A stretch of DNA of 64,000 nt from Amborella trichopoda. Its lineage: Eukaryota > Streptophyta > Magnoliopsida > Amborellales > Amborellaceae. Position 1 is the stretch's first letter, and each line of letters opens with the position of its first letter. This document shows positions 43,836-56,600 of the stretch, piece by piece. The notes under the pieces were generated by a model that saw only the letters and a program-made list of their open reading frames with translations, had not been told where the DNA came from and did no database searches. Location: the NCBI RefSeq assembly GCF_000471905.2, contig NW_006499912.1, positions 5,167,109 through 5,231,108 on the forward strand. The letters run 5' to 3'. Both the position numbers and the translations under genes were made by a program.

Positions 43836-46800
43836 TCAGACATAGTAGCCAGTGAAAGTGAAGCCTCTACCAACAATCTCTCCAACACAAAACCATGCGT
43901 ATAACTCCAACCCAAATAAGGCAGCGATGCCGGCATCCTCGACTCTCAGCTCATCCTTCCGCTTCCACAACTGCTTAACAGCATCCATCTCCTTCCAAAA
44001 TGACTCGTAACGCCCTGGAATGCTGCAGCATGCAACATAGCACACAACAAATCCACGTCAACAACTTGTCAATGGGCTCTCCCTCTCTTTCTCTCACTCT
44101 CACATATACAAACACACCCAGTGACGTTTTTGGTAAAGGAAACCGTATAGGGTACTAAATCCACCCTTAAACAACTCATTCTACACATTAACGTTTGTAG
44201 TTTGAAAGGCTTTGAATTCTAAATTATCACTATATGTATGTGTGAGTGTTTTCTTTTTTGTTTTTTGTTTAATGGGTGGGGCTCATAAGCTTTCAAGAAG
44301 GCGGATGCAGCCTCCAAGGCGGGCGCCTAGACAAAAAGACGGCCTGCATTGAGAGGAGGGGCAGATCCTTGTGGATTGTTGGACCCCCACACCTCCCCCC
44401 CCCCCTTCCCTTTTATTGTATATAGAATTGGCATTTTTTTTTAATAAATAAGTTTCGTATATAATATATTGTTCAACAGTTTTATTGTTCAGAGGTCAGA
44501 AGTACAAATCAAACATGAATCTACATGACTTTAGATCGTAAACTGTAAATGAAATAGTTACAACAAGAAAGTCAAACTTGAAAACATTTACAAGTGAAAA
44601 TTGCAAATACATACACAAAAGCAAGATTAATTTACAACTACTAGTCTAAATATTTGAAATTTCAAATTAGTCATCCAAAAAATATTAGAAAATAGCAAGG
44701 TTTCAAAAAACGCTAGGTGGCCAACGTGGCACCAAGTGCCCAAGCGGGAGCCCTATTGTAAAAATTTTGCCCAATCTCTGATCTTCGATGTTGGTTACTT
44801 CAATCGAGCTACTAATCAACCCAACAGTCTTCTAATACCTCCAATAGCAACCTAAAAATATTTTTAATGAGAAAAGGAAACTCTTTTAATCCACAAAAAA
44901 TACTTTCGATTCTCAAAAATTACTTTAGACTCACATAAATATGTTTAGCATAGAGATTGAGGGTGTTTTTTTTAATTTTCGGGGTCAAAAATAAACCCCA
45001 TAATATATTAGTACTATCTTGGGGGTCAAAATGATCCCCTTTGCCCTTTTGGGAGACCTAAAAAAATGAAAAAGCGTCCATGGCCCTTGGCGCCCGCACG
45101 GAACTGAGTGCTGGGTGCCCGCCCAAGTACATCTGCCCATGTTGGGCCGATTGGGTCTGGGCATGTGGGGGTTATGGTCTCCGGTGCCAAGGAAAATGGC
45201 CATCTAAAAAATAGGAAATGAAATAGAAAGAATTCTTACCCTTTAATATCTTGAGTTCTTAACAATCCGAGATGAAGTAAAGCAAGCATGATCAAAGCAA
45301 AGAAAAATAAAGGTAAAACCTACACATCAAAATTGCAATGATATAAAACATAAAATTATTATTCAATAAGCAATTGTTAAACTAACTCATAAAAAAACTA
45401 TGGGGATAGAAGTTATGGTTTATGAATCATACATGTAAACTCATGCATAAAATTAAAAAATATATATATTCATTCACTTTGGGGACAATGGAAAATGTCC
45501 ATTGAATTGTTTTCCCAAAGACCCAAACTAAATATCAAAATTGGAAAATTATCCAAATAGTTTTTTTGGGGTGCATCATGATCAAAATTGTCGATAGCAT
45601 ATCAAATATATATCATAAAGTATCAAAAATAAAATACAAAAAGCAAAGCATAACATCCTAAGACATTGTGAAAAAATATATATATAACCTAATAAAAAAT
45701 ATTGAAATATATCAACCTTCTTGAAATGGAATAGAAATCGTCCCAAAACATAAAGTTTTGTTTCCCAAATCTCGTCTTTTATAACCACTACAAGGCTCAA
45801 AAAGATTGGGGATGAATATCATTTAATTTTGTGAGCATTCGAGGAGGTTGAACAAAAATTTCGATCTCGCTATAAACCTTCAAATCTTACTTTTTTCAAG
45901 GTTTTTCTCACTCTAGTTTTTTAGGGGAAAGAATGGCCCCCGAAACCTTTTTACCCCTTTTTGGGGGGGAAATGACAACTTTACCACATGGACGAGGGGT
46001 ATTTTCCGCCCTCAGTCTCAATTGGTCGATGCACCTAGGAAGGTGCCTAGATGCACCCCCTCGGAAGATAACGCCTCCGCCTAGACCTCAAGTTGGCCGA
46101 ATTTTCGTTCATTGATTACTGATGACCTCACTTCATCATAAATCATTCAAAATCACAATGGACAAATGCATGGGAAGGGAAACTACATGGTTGAAAGATG
46201 TCTCACATATAAATCTCATCAAAAACTGATTTGAGAATCTTACCGCCATTATATTACAAGTCGGCATAGCATGAGTGGTTGGGCCTCGACCTCGTCACGA
46301 CCAGAGACCCGGTTTGGGACCCGACTCAAGATCGCCCTATCGAAAAGCACGACGCGTGTGCAGCGCGTGCACGCCCATGTGGGTGCGGATAGGTGTACCA
46401 GTGAGTGGGAGGATTTTACGCAGCAAAGGGCGGATCATGGGCCTACCTCATTGCAGGTTGGGTTCGTGGAAACGCCGGACCCATGTGGGCCCTCTTAGAT
46501 CAGTCGCACGAAAGCTCCCCAACCTTCTCGACATGGTTTGGAGCTTGTTCCCTTTCTAGTTCACTACTGCTCTCGGATGTTCGCACTCTTTCTTTGATGG
46601 TGTCTAGGATCGAATTGCCCTTGGATCGTCCAAGGGTGGTCGAGGTTATGGGTTAGAGAAGGAAAGTGATTTAATAGAGGTTTAGAACGGATGGTTAGAG
46701 TGTTGGGCTAATGAAGGGGTGAAATGAGAAGATAAGGAAGAAGAAGGAAGGGTGACCTCCCTAGAATCGAGCAGCCTTTCAAAGTGACCTCCCCTAAGAG

Positions 46801-47617
46801 GTATTACTAGGTGCACGAAAAGGTATTAGGCACGAGGCCTAAATACCCTGAAGGATTCAAGAAAGTGACGTCTGTGTGTCAAGCCCGACAATGAGTCATT
46901 GCAAAAGAGCTCCCTAATGAGAGGTCAAGATGAATGAATATAAAGAGAATGAATAAGAAAGAAGTCTGAAGTGGAAGAAGATGAGCAAAAGGGATCAACA
47001 ACCAATTAGATAGCATCTATGATCGACTTCTCGTAGGACGTCTCACTCGAGCCTATCCAAAAGGTCCTAGCCTAGAAGGCCTCTGCAACTTCGAGGAATC
47101 AAAAGAATGAGGGCGTGGGTAAGACTATGTCAAGTCCCATCAGAAGACCTCACTCTCGAAGAGACTCGGTGATGAGTAATCAGATAGAAGGTCAAGAAGA
47201 TAAAGAGAGAGATGAGAAAAAGAAGTGAAGGGGGAAAGAGAAGAAGAGAAAAGACGGGGGGGATGGGAGAGAAGAGGAAAAGGAGAAGAGAGAATAGGGA
47301 AGAAGAGATAGGGGAAGGGAGAATAGAGAAGAAAGAGAGAAGAGCGGGGAGAGGAGAGGACAGGAGAAAAGGGACAAGGGAGAAGTGGGGGAAAAGAGAG
47401 GGAGAAAATGAGACCGACCTAGCTGTCCCCTTTGTGAGGTGGGGAGAGAGAGAGAGAGAAATGGGGAAGAGAAGAAAGAAAGAGAGAGAGAGAGGGAGAG
47501 TGAAGAGAGAAAGGGGTGCCCAAGCCATCCCCTTCAAAGGAGAGGAGAGAGGGAGAGGGAGAGAAGGGGAGAAAAGAGAGGAAGGGTGGGGGCAGCTTAA
47601 TCGCCTCCCTTGAGGAG

Positions 47618-47657
<40 letters not shown>

Positions 47658-50600
47658 GAGANNNNNNNNNNNNNNNNNNNNNNNNNNNNNNNNNNNNNNN
47701 NNNNNNNNNNNNNNNNNNNNNNNNNNNNNNNNNNNNNNNNNNNNNNNNNNNNNNNNNNNNNNNNNNNNNNNNNNNNNNNNNNNNNNNNNNNNNNNNNNNN
47801 NNNNNNNNNNNNNNNNNNNNNNNNNNNNNNNNNNNNNNNNNNNNNNNNNNNNNNNNNNNNNNNNNNNNNNNNNNNNNNNNNNNNNNNNNNNNNNNNNNNN
47901 NNNNNNNNNNNNNNNNNNNNNNNNNNNNNNNNNNNNNNNNNNNNNNNNNNNNNNNNNNNNNNNNNNNNNNNNNNNNNNNNNNNNNNNNNNNNNNNNNNNN
48001 NNNNNNNNNNNNNNNNNNNNNNNNNNNNNNNNNNNNNNNNNNNNNNNNNNNNNNNNNNNNNNNNNNNNNNNNNNNNNNNNNNNNNNNNNNNNNNNNNNNN
48101 NNNNNNNNNNNNNNNNNNNNNNNNNNNNNNNNNNNNNNNNNNNNNNNNNNNNNNNNNNNNNNNNNNNNNNNNNNNNNNNNNNNNNNNNNNNNNNNNNNNN
48201 NNNNNNNNNNNNNNNNNNNNNNNNNNNNNNNNNNNNNNNNNNNNNNNNNNNNNNNNNNNNNNNNNNNNNNNNNNNNNNNNNNNNNNNNNNNNNNNNNNNN
48301 NNNNNNNNNNNNNNNNNNNNNNNNNNNNNNNNNNNNNNNNNNNNNNNNNNNNNNNNNNNNNNNNNNNNNNNNNNNNNNNNNNNNNNNNNNNNNNNNNNNN
48401 NNNNNNNNNNNNNNNNNNNNNNNNNNNNNNNNNNNNNNNNNNNNNNNNNNNNNNNNNNNNNNNNNNNNNNNNNNNNNGAGAGAGAGAGAAGAAAGAAGAA
48501 GGAGCGGCCACGACACCCGTTACGGGCGAGAGAGAGAGAGAGAGAGAGAATGGGGGCGGCTTAGTTGTCCCCCTTTGAGAAAGAGGAAAGATAAGAAGAG
48601 GAGAGAATGAAGAAGAAAGACGAGGAAGAAAGGGGGGAAGAAGAAACGAGAACAACAAGACAAGAGGGAAGAAGAAGAAAGGAGAGAGAGAAGAAGAAAG
48701 AAGGAGAGAAAGAGAGGAAGAAAGAAGAAGAAAAAGAGAGAGGAAAGAGGTACACCGGGTACTTAGGTGGGTGAGATAAAGGCTCGAACAAACCCACCGG
48801 CTAGGTGATTTCCTTCCTTAAGTTCTTTGAGTGCTCTTGAGAGGGGTTAGGTCTTTTGGCTTATGGCTAAGGTGAAGGCTAGATTATGTGGGTTCAAGTA
48901 GATTGTGGAGTATCGTTGAGGGGTTAAGTAAGGGTAGGCCAAGACGTAAGATGGGGTGTGGTGCAAGGAGTAGGGTATGGTGGTTGAGTGGACTAGGGTG
49001 GGTAGTCTACGGTGTATGGTATGAGGTCGGGGAGTATGGGAGTAGGGATCCAAGGGGTATTGCTCTCAATGTTAAAATATTTTCTCTCCTCTCTCTTGAA
49101 GTGCAGAATGAGAGCACAACACAAGAAAACGAAAGCAATTACACCTTAGCTTTCAAATTATCTTCAACTTAGTGTTACAAATGGTAAAAAGAACTCTCCC
49201 CCAAACATGGGTGGATGATCAAAACAATGCTAATGATAAAAAAAATACATTTTCTAAATTAAAAAGTGAATTTCGTTTTTGGAGCAAAATGACCATTCCT
49301 CCCCTCCCAACTTTTATGGAAATGGCAAGACCATCCCTCAAAAGGGGCCTCTTGGTTCCCTTATGGTTCGGGGCTCTTTTTGGCGCTTTTCAATGAGCTT
49401 TCGGACAATCCAATACCGTGAAAATGATCGTTGTGTCAAGACGATCGATTTTATATCCATTATTGAGCTTGAATCAAAATTTTGACATTGATCTCAAAAT
49501 CCAGCCAAACTCATTTTCTTAAACTTTTCTTCTTCGATTTAGCTTGTTTCACGTTGTTTTTCGATCACTTTTTTCGTCACAAATTGAAAGGGAGGTCGTT
49601 GTGATTGTTTTGCAACGAAAACCCCTCGATTTGGTGCTCACTTGATCACTTTTGTAATTTTCGAGGTCGCCGAAAGATGAGTTTCTGACGGCCAAAAAAC
49701 GTGCCTTCTTGTGAGCCAAATCTTAAATCAAATCGAAGCCCTTTTTGAATCACGGTCACAACGGACCCGTATTTGGAGTAATTCTATGCGGGGACTTCGA
49801 GATATGGCCATTAGAATGGAAGGATGTTCTTCTTTAAAAATTCTGCAATGCATGAGTTTTTGGGTCCATCTTCTCTCTACGATTTCTCTCATTCCGAGTA
49901 TCGTCTTGGGCTGTGCTTTACATCAAAACATGCAGCTTAATGAGACCTACCACATATCGAAATTTGGGCTTGATTGGCCTTGAGATGAAAGAATTATGAC
50001 CTTCACAAGGAAATCCCGAAATCAAATGACAATTTCCAAATGGAAACTGGTTCCTTGAGGCAACATAGGAATAGTATGAAACTCAACCATTCTGGGTAAG
50101 CTGGCCCTAGAATGATCCAGAAGCGTTCAAATGAGCTGAAAATTGGTATTCGGGGTTTTGGGGCCTTACGAATCCAATGGCGGTGGTCAGGTACTCATTT
50201 GAGACCTTGGCAATATAGCTCTAATTATGAGGTAGCTTTCAGCATGATAGAGCGTGGTGCTGTGAAATATAAATCTCGTCATGATCTGCTTTATCCTTAT
50301 CAAATTGGGACGAAACTTGGCGGGCACTCTTAAAAGTTAGGCTTATTGATGTCCACAAGTGTGTCAGGTACCTATGGGCCTGGGTCGTAACCACCTCCTC
50401 TATTATTCGACTCGAGAAGTTAGTGTGTCAAAAATACGCTCAAACAGCTTGCCCCCGCCGAATGTCGCTCTTCGAGAGGAGCGAGAAGTGTGACATTCGG
50501 CACAAAATCGCCCGAGTTCATCTTTCAAATCATTACCGAGTCATTCTTTTTCTCTCAAAATTGTTTTAATCCGCATAGCTACCAACATACTCGTGCCCCT

Positions 50601-53600
50601 TGGAAGAGGGAGGGTCACAACTAGCCTTTCACGGAAGGGTAGCTTGTGGTATTTTTTTATTCCAACAATTGGGGGCCTTCTGTGGGGCTTGATTCCTAGT
50701 CTATCAGAATTTAGATGTGTCTGGCAGTCGAGGCCCTTGCTTAAGGGCTTCATTCCCAATCCGTCAAGATTTCAAGGGAGTTGGTGGCTTGGGGACTTGT
50801 TTAAGGGCTTTCTTCCCAATTACACCAAGTCTTCAAATTTTGACCTACTGGTGGGGGCCTTCTTTGGGGCTTTAGTCCCACTTTCAGCAGATATGGTTTG
50901 AGACAGTCGAGGGCCCTTAAAGGGGCATGTGAGCTACTACACCGGGATCGAGCCAATTGGCAGGTTCTCTTTGGGGTTTCAAGTCCCAATCTACCATGCT
51001 TAGTCGAGGGACCTTTTATTCAGCCAGCCTTCTAGTTAGCTACAACCCCAAAAGTCTAAACCCTTCAACAGCCGGGAACCTTAATAAGACAATAACCCAT
51101 ACTATCAAGTCATTGATCCAAGCTAAGCAGTCAATGGCCGTTTGGGACCACTGATCTAGATCAGTCCGAGTGATTGTGCTTGTGTTGACTTCTTGAAGAT
51201 GAAATCCTTTGGGCAAGTGGCCGATCCAACTTGCCATCTTCAAGATTTTTTTGATAGATGGGAGCCTTTCAAGGGGTTGACCTGTGTTGTTGAAGATTTT
51301 CTTAAGCTCTTTTTGGTTTCCGTAGCAGGGTACCATTTGAGGGGCATTGACTCCCATACCACTGAATTTTTGCTTGCGATGTTTTTGGTTTAGGCAGTAA
51401 GCTACCTTTTTGAGGTGGTATAGTCTTCAAAACTACCAAACTTTGCATAGGGGGTTGGTTGAAGCCACCTTGGGGGGCAAGTGCTACATCAACCTGCTTA
51501 TTGGTCCAAAAGCCCTTTCGGGTTTTCACCTGGACTGGGTGGAAGTGGCACCGCAAAACGGTTTTCTCCAACTTCCTTTTATTATGCTCTTTTACCCATG
51601 ACTTCAAGGTCACATCTGCTTTTATTTCCATTTTTACTCATGGCACCCTTTCAGGTTTTCACCATGCTCGATTTTCATTATTTTGGCTATTTTACCTATG
51701 GCTTCATGGCCATGTCTGCCTATATTTTTTTGTATCAATGATGAGATATATGATGGGAAATGGGAAGGTCCCCTTATTGGTGGTAGGGATGGAAGAGTAA
51801 ATTGATGGGGAGTTTGTAGATGGATGAGACTCATCGCGGATGGTAGGTATTTTGTGTGCCGCTAATTGGGTATAGAGGTAAGTGGGTGAGGCTCATTTGA
51901 AGCTATGGGAGGCTACTTGGTGAGACTCCATGGGAGTGGAAATGTTTTTGAGGCAATGTTTTAAAATGCGGCCGCATCAGGAGCTATGCGCCACCCAGCG
52001 CATCGCACTTTCCCGCATATGCAGTTTGGAAAGATGTGCTCACATCAGAGCCGCAACCCTCCGCATCAGAGCTGCATCCCACATCAACCGCATCAGGCTG
52101 CATAATCTGTCCGCCACTTTTTTCAAGATTGTACCCCTCGAGCAGGGGCAATAAGGTCATTTTGACCTTTGAAAATGGGGGGAATAGTTTGGGGGGGTAT
52201 TAAACCACCCAAATAACATTTTTCATCCACATCCGTGGCTTTCATTGGATCGATTGAATCAAAAAAAAAATTTGGCCGGAAATTTTATTTGTTGAAGTTC
52301 TTCGATTTGTAGTACAAGATACTACAAACTAAAAGTCCATGAAGATTAAAAGTTAAAAATCGAAGAAACTTTTCCCAATACTTTTCAAATAAAATTTCTA
52401 ACTTTAAAGACTTTCAAGGACAAACACATTAAGGTTACAAATTAATGAGTTTATAAAATTTATTGATCTTCATAAATGCTCTATATCGTGAAGTTAGAAC
52501 ATTTTATAAATTTATAAAGTTTATAAAAAGTATACAAATCAAGTCGAAGAATTTCATGGACTCTGTTCAAGATTAAAGAGTTTATAAAAATTATAACTTT
52601 CAAGTTTTTGGTTGAAGATTTGTGCTTATGGTTGGTGATTGTTGAATGTTTTATGAAGCTAGTTTCAAGTTTCTAGTTTATATCAGGGGATAGTGGATAC
52701 AGAATTTCCGACAGCTAAATACTTTCGGAGTTAATAATAATCTAAATACCTACTATCATATATATCACATCCATATTTTTTTCCATGCATTAACCAATTT
52801 TTTTAGATTTTTTAGAATTTTTAATATTTATTAACCGCATCGCCACGATGCACCCGCATCCGAACCGCATTGAGCCACATCACCGCATCAGCCCCCCAAC
52901 GCTTTTGGCCACATCCCGCATTTTAAAAAAGTGTTTTGAGGTGGGAGTGCTCATTCACGATCTTAAATGATGCTCCCTGGAGGTGGGGGTGATGGATTGA
53001 TCCATAGTAGGGTACTCCAACTAGGTGACCATTCAAGGGTTTAGATGGTGCACATGATGGGGGCCTACTGGTGATGGGATTGGTTTTAAGGGGAAGTTCG
53101 TGGTGTTGAATGATACTCAGTAGAAGACAAAACTGTGTCGAACCAATTGAGGTGAGGTGGTCGAGTGAGGATGACTACCAAGGGATTTGAATGACATTTG
53201 AGGTGAATGGAAGTGTGATTCAACTGGGGTGTGTGTGGGGGTTTGCTTTATGAGATGAATGAGGAGTGGAACTACTGAGATAGTGAAGTTCATGGTTATG
53301 AGAATGGGGTCAGGACTCAACTGGGGAGTCAAGTGTTTCCCTGGGGATTGAGGAGAGAGTCACAACTCACTTGGGGAGCGAGAGCGTAATGAAGCTCTCT
53401 TGGTTAGAGAGCCTCGCAAGGGTGAGTCATCAAGATGATAGGGGTTGAAATGGTAGGTGAGGAGTAGGGTGGACTCAACTAGGGACTGGGATCGTCAACT
53501 TGAGATGACCATTTATGACCTTGAGGTGAGTGACTAGGGGTGGCTCAATAGTGGTATGCATGCACGCCGAGGGTTGGCTCGACTGGTCACAAGGTATGGA

Positions 53601-56600
53601 GTGTGCAGGTCTATTCATATGGGTGTTTGAAAGGGGTGTGAAATGGTAAGGTGTGAGAGATGGAGAACGCATGGGAGCTAAAGAGAGCTCATGAGAACAT
53701 GCAGTCTATGGTTATGAGTGTGAAGGAGTGCAACTAAGGGTCATGAAGACCATGGGAGCACATGAGGTTTATGAGGCTTTCTGCGTAAATGCAGTGAAGG
53801 GTATGTGAGAGTCATGGTGGCATGAGGCGCATGAGAATTTATGAAGGCCAAGAGGATATGAGACCCATGAAGGTGGCCAAGAGGGCCATAGAGGCTTGTG
53901 TGCGCGATGCAAGCCAGGAGGGCCATGCATGTTCCACAAGCCAGGAGGCCCATGCGCACCGCGTTAGACACGAGGGCCATGCGCACCGCTTAAGACACGA
54001 GGGCCTCGAGGGTGCCCTAGCCGTGAGGCCCTAGCCGTGAGGCCCTAGCCTTTGTCCCCTTTGTCAAGTAGAGAGAGAGAGAGAGAGATGGGGAAGAGAA
54101 GAGAGAGAGGGAAAAGCGAGGGGACGATCCAGCCATCCCTTTTGAGGGAAAGGGGGGGAGAGAGAAGGAGACGGAGAGAAAGGGAGAAGAGAGAGAGAAG
54201 AAGAGTGGGGGCGGCTTTACCGCCTCCCTTGAGGAGGGGAGAGAGAAAGGGAGAAAGGGAGAAAAGAGAGAGAAAGGAAGCGTGGGGGCGGCTAAGCCGC
54301 CTCCCTTGAGGAGAGGAGAGAGAGGATGAAAAGGGGGAGACGAGAGAGAAAGGGAGAAAAGAGAGGACGAGTGGGAGCGGCTTAGCCGCCTCCCTTGAGG
54401 AGGAGAAGGGGAGAGAAAGAGAGCGAGAGAGAGAGAGAGAGAAAGGGAGAAAAGGAGAGCAGCCCAGCTGCCCCCTTTGAGGGGTGGAGAGAGAGAGAGA
54501 CAGAGAAAGGGAGAGATAAAATGGGGGCGGCTTGGCCGTCCCCCTTTGAGAGAGAGAGAGAGAATGGGGGCGGCTTGGCCGTCCCCCTCTGAGAGAAAGA
54601 GAGAGAGAATGGGGCGGCTTGGCCGTCCCCCTTTGAGAAAGAGAGAGAAAGAGAGGAAAGTGAAGAAGAGAGAAAGAAGAAGAAAAAAGTGGAAAGAAGA
54701 AGAAAGAAGAAGAAAAAAGAGAGAAGAAGAAAGAAGAAGAAGAAGAAGAAGAAGAAGAAGAAGAAGAGAGAGGAAAGAGGTAGATCAAGTACCTAGGTGG
54801 GTGAGGTAAAGGCTCGAACCTGCCGGCTAAGTGCGCTCCTTCGATCCTTTTAGTTCTCTTGAGATGGGTTAGGTCATGTGGTTTATAGCTAGGGTGAAGG
54901 CTAGCTTAGGTGTTTTCATGTAGATTGTGGAGTATGATTGATACGTTAAGTATGGGCAGGCCACAAGGTGTAGGATGGGGTGTGGTGGTGGGAGTAGGGT
55001 ATGGTGTGGTGTAGGGTTGAGTGGATTAGGGTAGGTAGTCTAGGGTGTATAGTATGAGGTCGTGTGGGGAGTATGGGAGTAGGGATCCAAGGAGTATTGC
55101 TCTCAATGCAAAAATATTCTCGCCTATCTCTTGAAGTGAAGAATGAAAGCACAACACAAGAAAACTCAAGCTATTACACCTTTGCTTTCAAATTATCTTC
55201 AACTTAGGGTTACAAGTGGTAAAAAAAACTCTCCCCCAAACATGGGTTCAAATTATCTTCAACTTAGGGTTACAAATGGTAACAAGAACTCTCCCCCAAA
55301 CACGGGTGGATGATCACAACAATGCTAAATTGTTAAAAAATACATTTTTCTAAATTAAAAACTGAATTTCGGTTTTGGAGCAAAATGACCATTTTGCACC
55401 TCCCAACTTTCATGTAGATGACAAGACCATCCCTCAAAAGGGGGGCCTCTTGCTTCCCTTATGGTTCAAGGCTTCCCTTATGGTTCGAGGCTCTTTTTGG
55501 CACTTTTCAACGAGCTTTCGTACGATCCAATACCTTGAAAATGATAGTTGCATCAAGACTCCATTAATGAGCTTGAATCAAACTTTTGAGATTGATCTCA
55601 AATCCGGCCAAACTCATGTTCTTGAATTTTTCTTCTTCGATCTAGGTTGTTTCACGTTGTTTTCGATCACTTTCTTCATCACAAATTGAAGGGGAGGTCG
55701 TTGTGATCGTTTTGCAACGAAAAGCGCTCAATTTGGTGCTCATTGAATCACTTTTGTAATTTTGGAGGTTGTCGAAAGATGGGAATCCGGCGACCAAAAA
55801 AAGTGCCTTCTTGCGAGCCAAAATAAGGTGTCTCCTTGACCTCAATCCCGTGCAAATCTTACCTCAAATCGAAGCCCGTTTTAAATGGACCCGTATTTGA
55901 AGTTATTCTATGTCGGGGCTTCGAGATATGGCCATTGGAATGGATGGATATTCTTTAAAAATTCTACAATGCAAGAGTTTTTGAGTCCATCTTCTCTCTA
56001 TGATTTCTCATTCCGGGTATCGTCTCGAGTCTGCTTCATATCAAAACGTGTGGCTTGATGAGACCTATCACATACCAAAATTTGGGCTTGTTTGGCCTGA
56101 AGATGAGAGTTACAACCATAAGAAGGAAATTCTGAAATAAAATGACAATTTCCAAAAATGGAAACTGGTTCATTGAGGCAGCATAGGAATAGTGTGAAAC
56201 CTACCCATTTTGGGTAAATTGGCCCTTGAATGGTATAAAAGCGCCCAAATGAGCTGAAAATTGGTATTCGGATATTTTTGGGCCTTCCGAATCCAGTGGG
56301 CAGTGGTCTGGTACTCATTTGAGACCTTGGCAATATAGCTCTAGTTATGAGGTAACTTTCAGCATAATAGAGCGTGGTGCTGCAAAATATAAATCTCGTG
56401 CTGATCTGCTTTATCTTTATCAGATTGGAACGAAACTTGACGGGCACTGTTAAAACACCAAATGCCACCCTTTTCATGCTTTTCAAGGCTAAGGGGACAC
56501 CTTTTCAAAATTGCTCAAAAGTTAGGCCTATTGATGCTGGCTTCCGTAGTCCCTAGGTGTGACTGGTACCTATGGGCCTAGGTCATAATTGCCTCGTCTA

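Noticed and set aside
46271-46656. Overlapping 75-94 codon frames in a GC-rich block
   Set aside because: GC-rich DNA has few stops; this is the outer part of the left LTR and no family is recognisable.
47212-48658. Very long frames (over 300 codons) on both strands across 47.4-48.7 kb
   Set aside because: They consist of GA/CT low-complexity translation (Arg-Glu or Ser-Leu runs) plus the N gap; no real protein signal.
51410-51800. Overlapping frames with hydrophobic stretches (possible membrane protein)
   Set aside because: Three frames are open at once in T-rich retroelement interior, there is no start context or family pattern, and the DNA lies within an intron insertion.
54045-54788. 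247-codon - strand frame rich in Ser, Leu, Pro
   Set aside because: It is the translation of a purine/pyrimidine minisatellite in the LTR; frames on both strands are open for the same reason.
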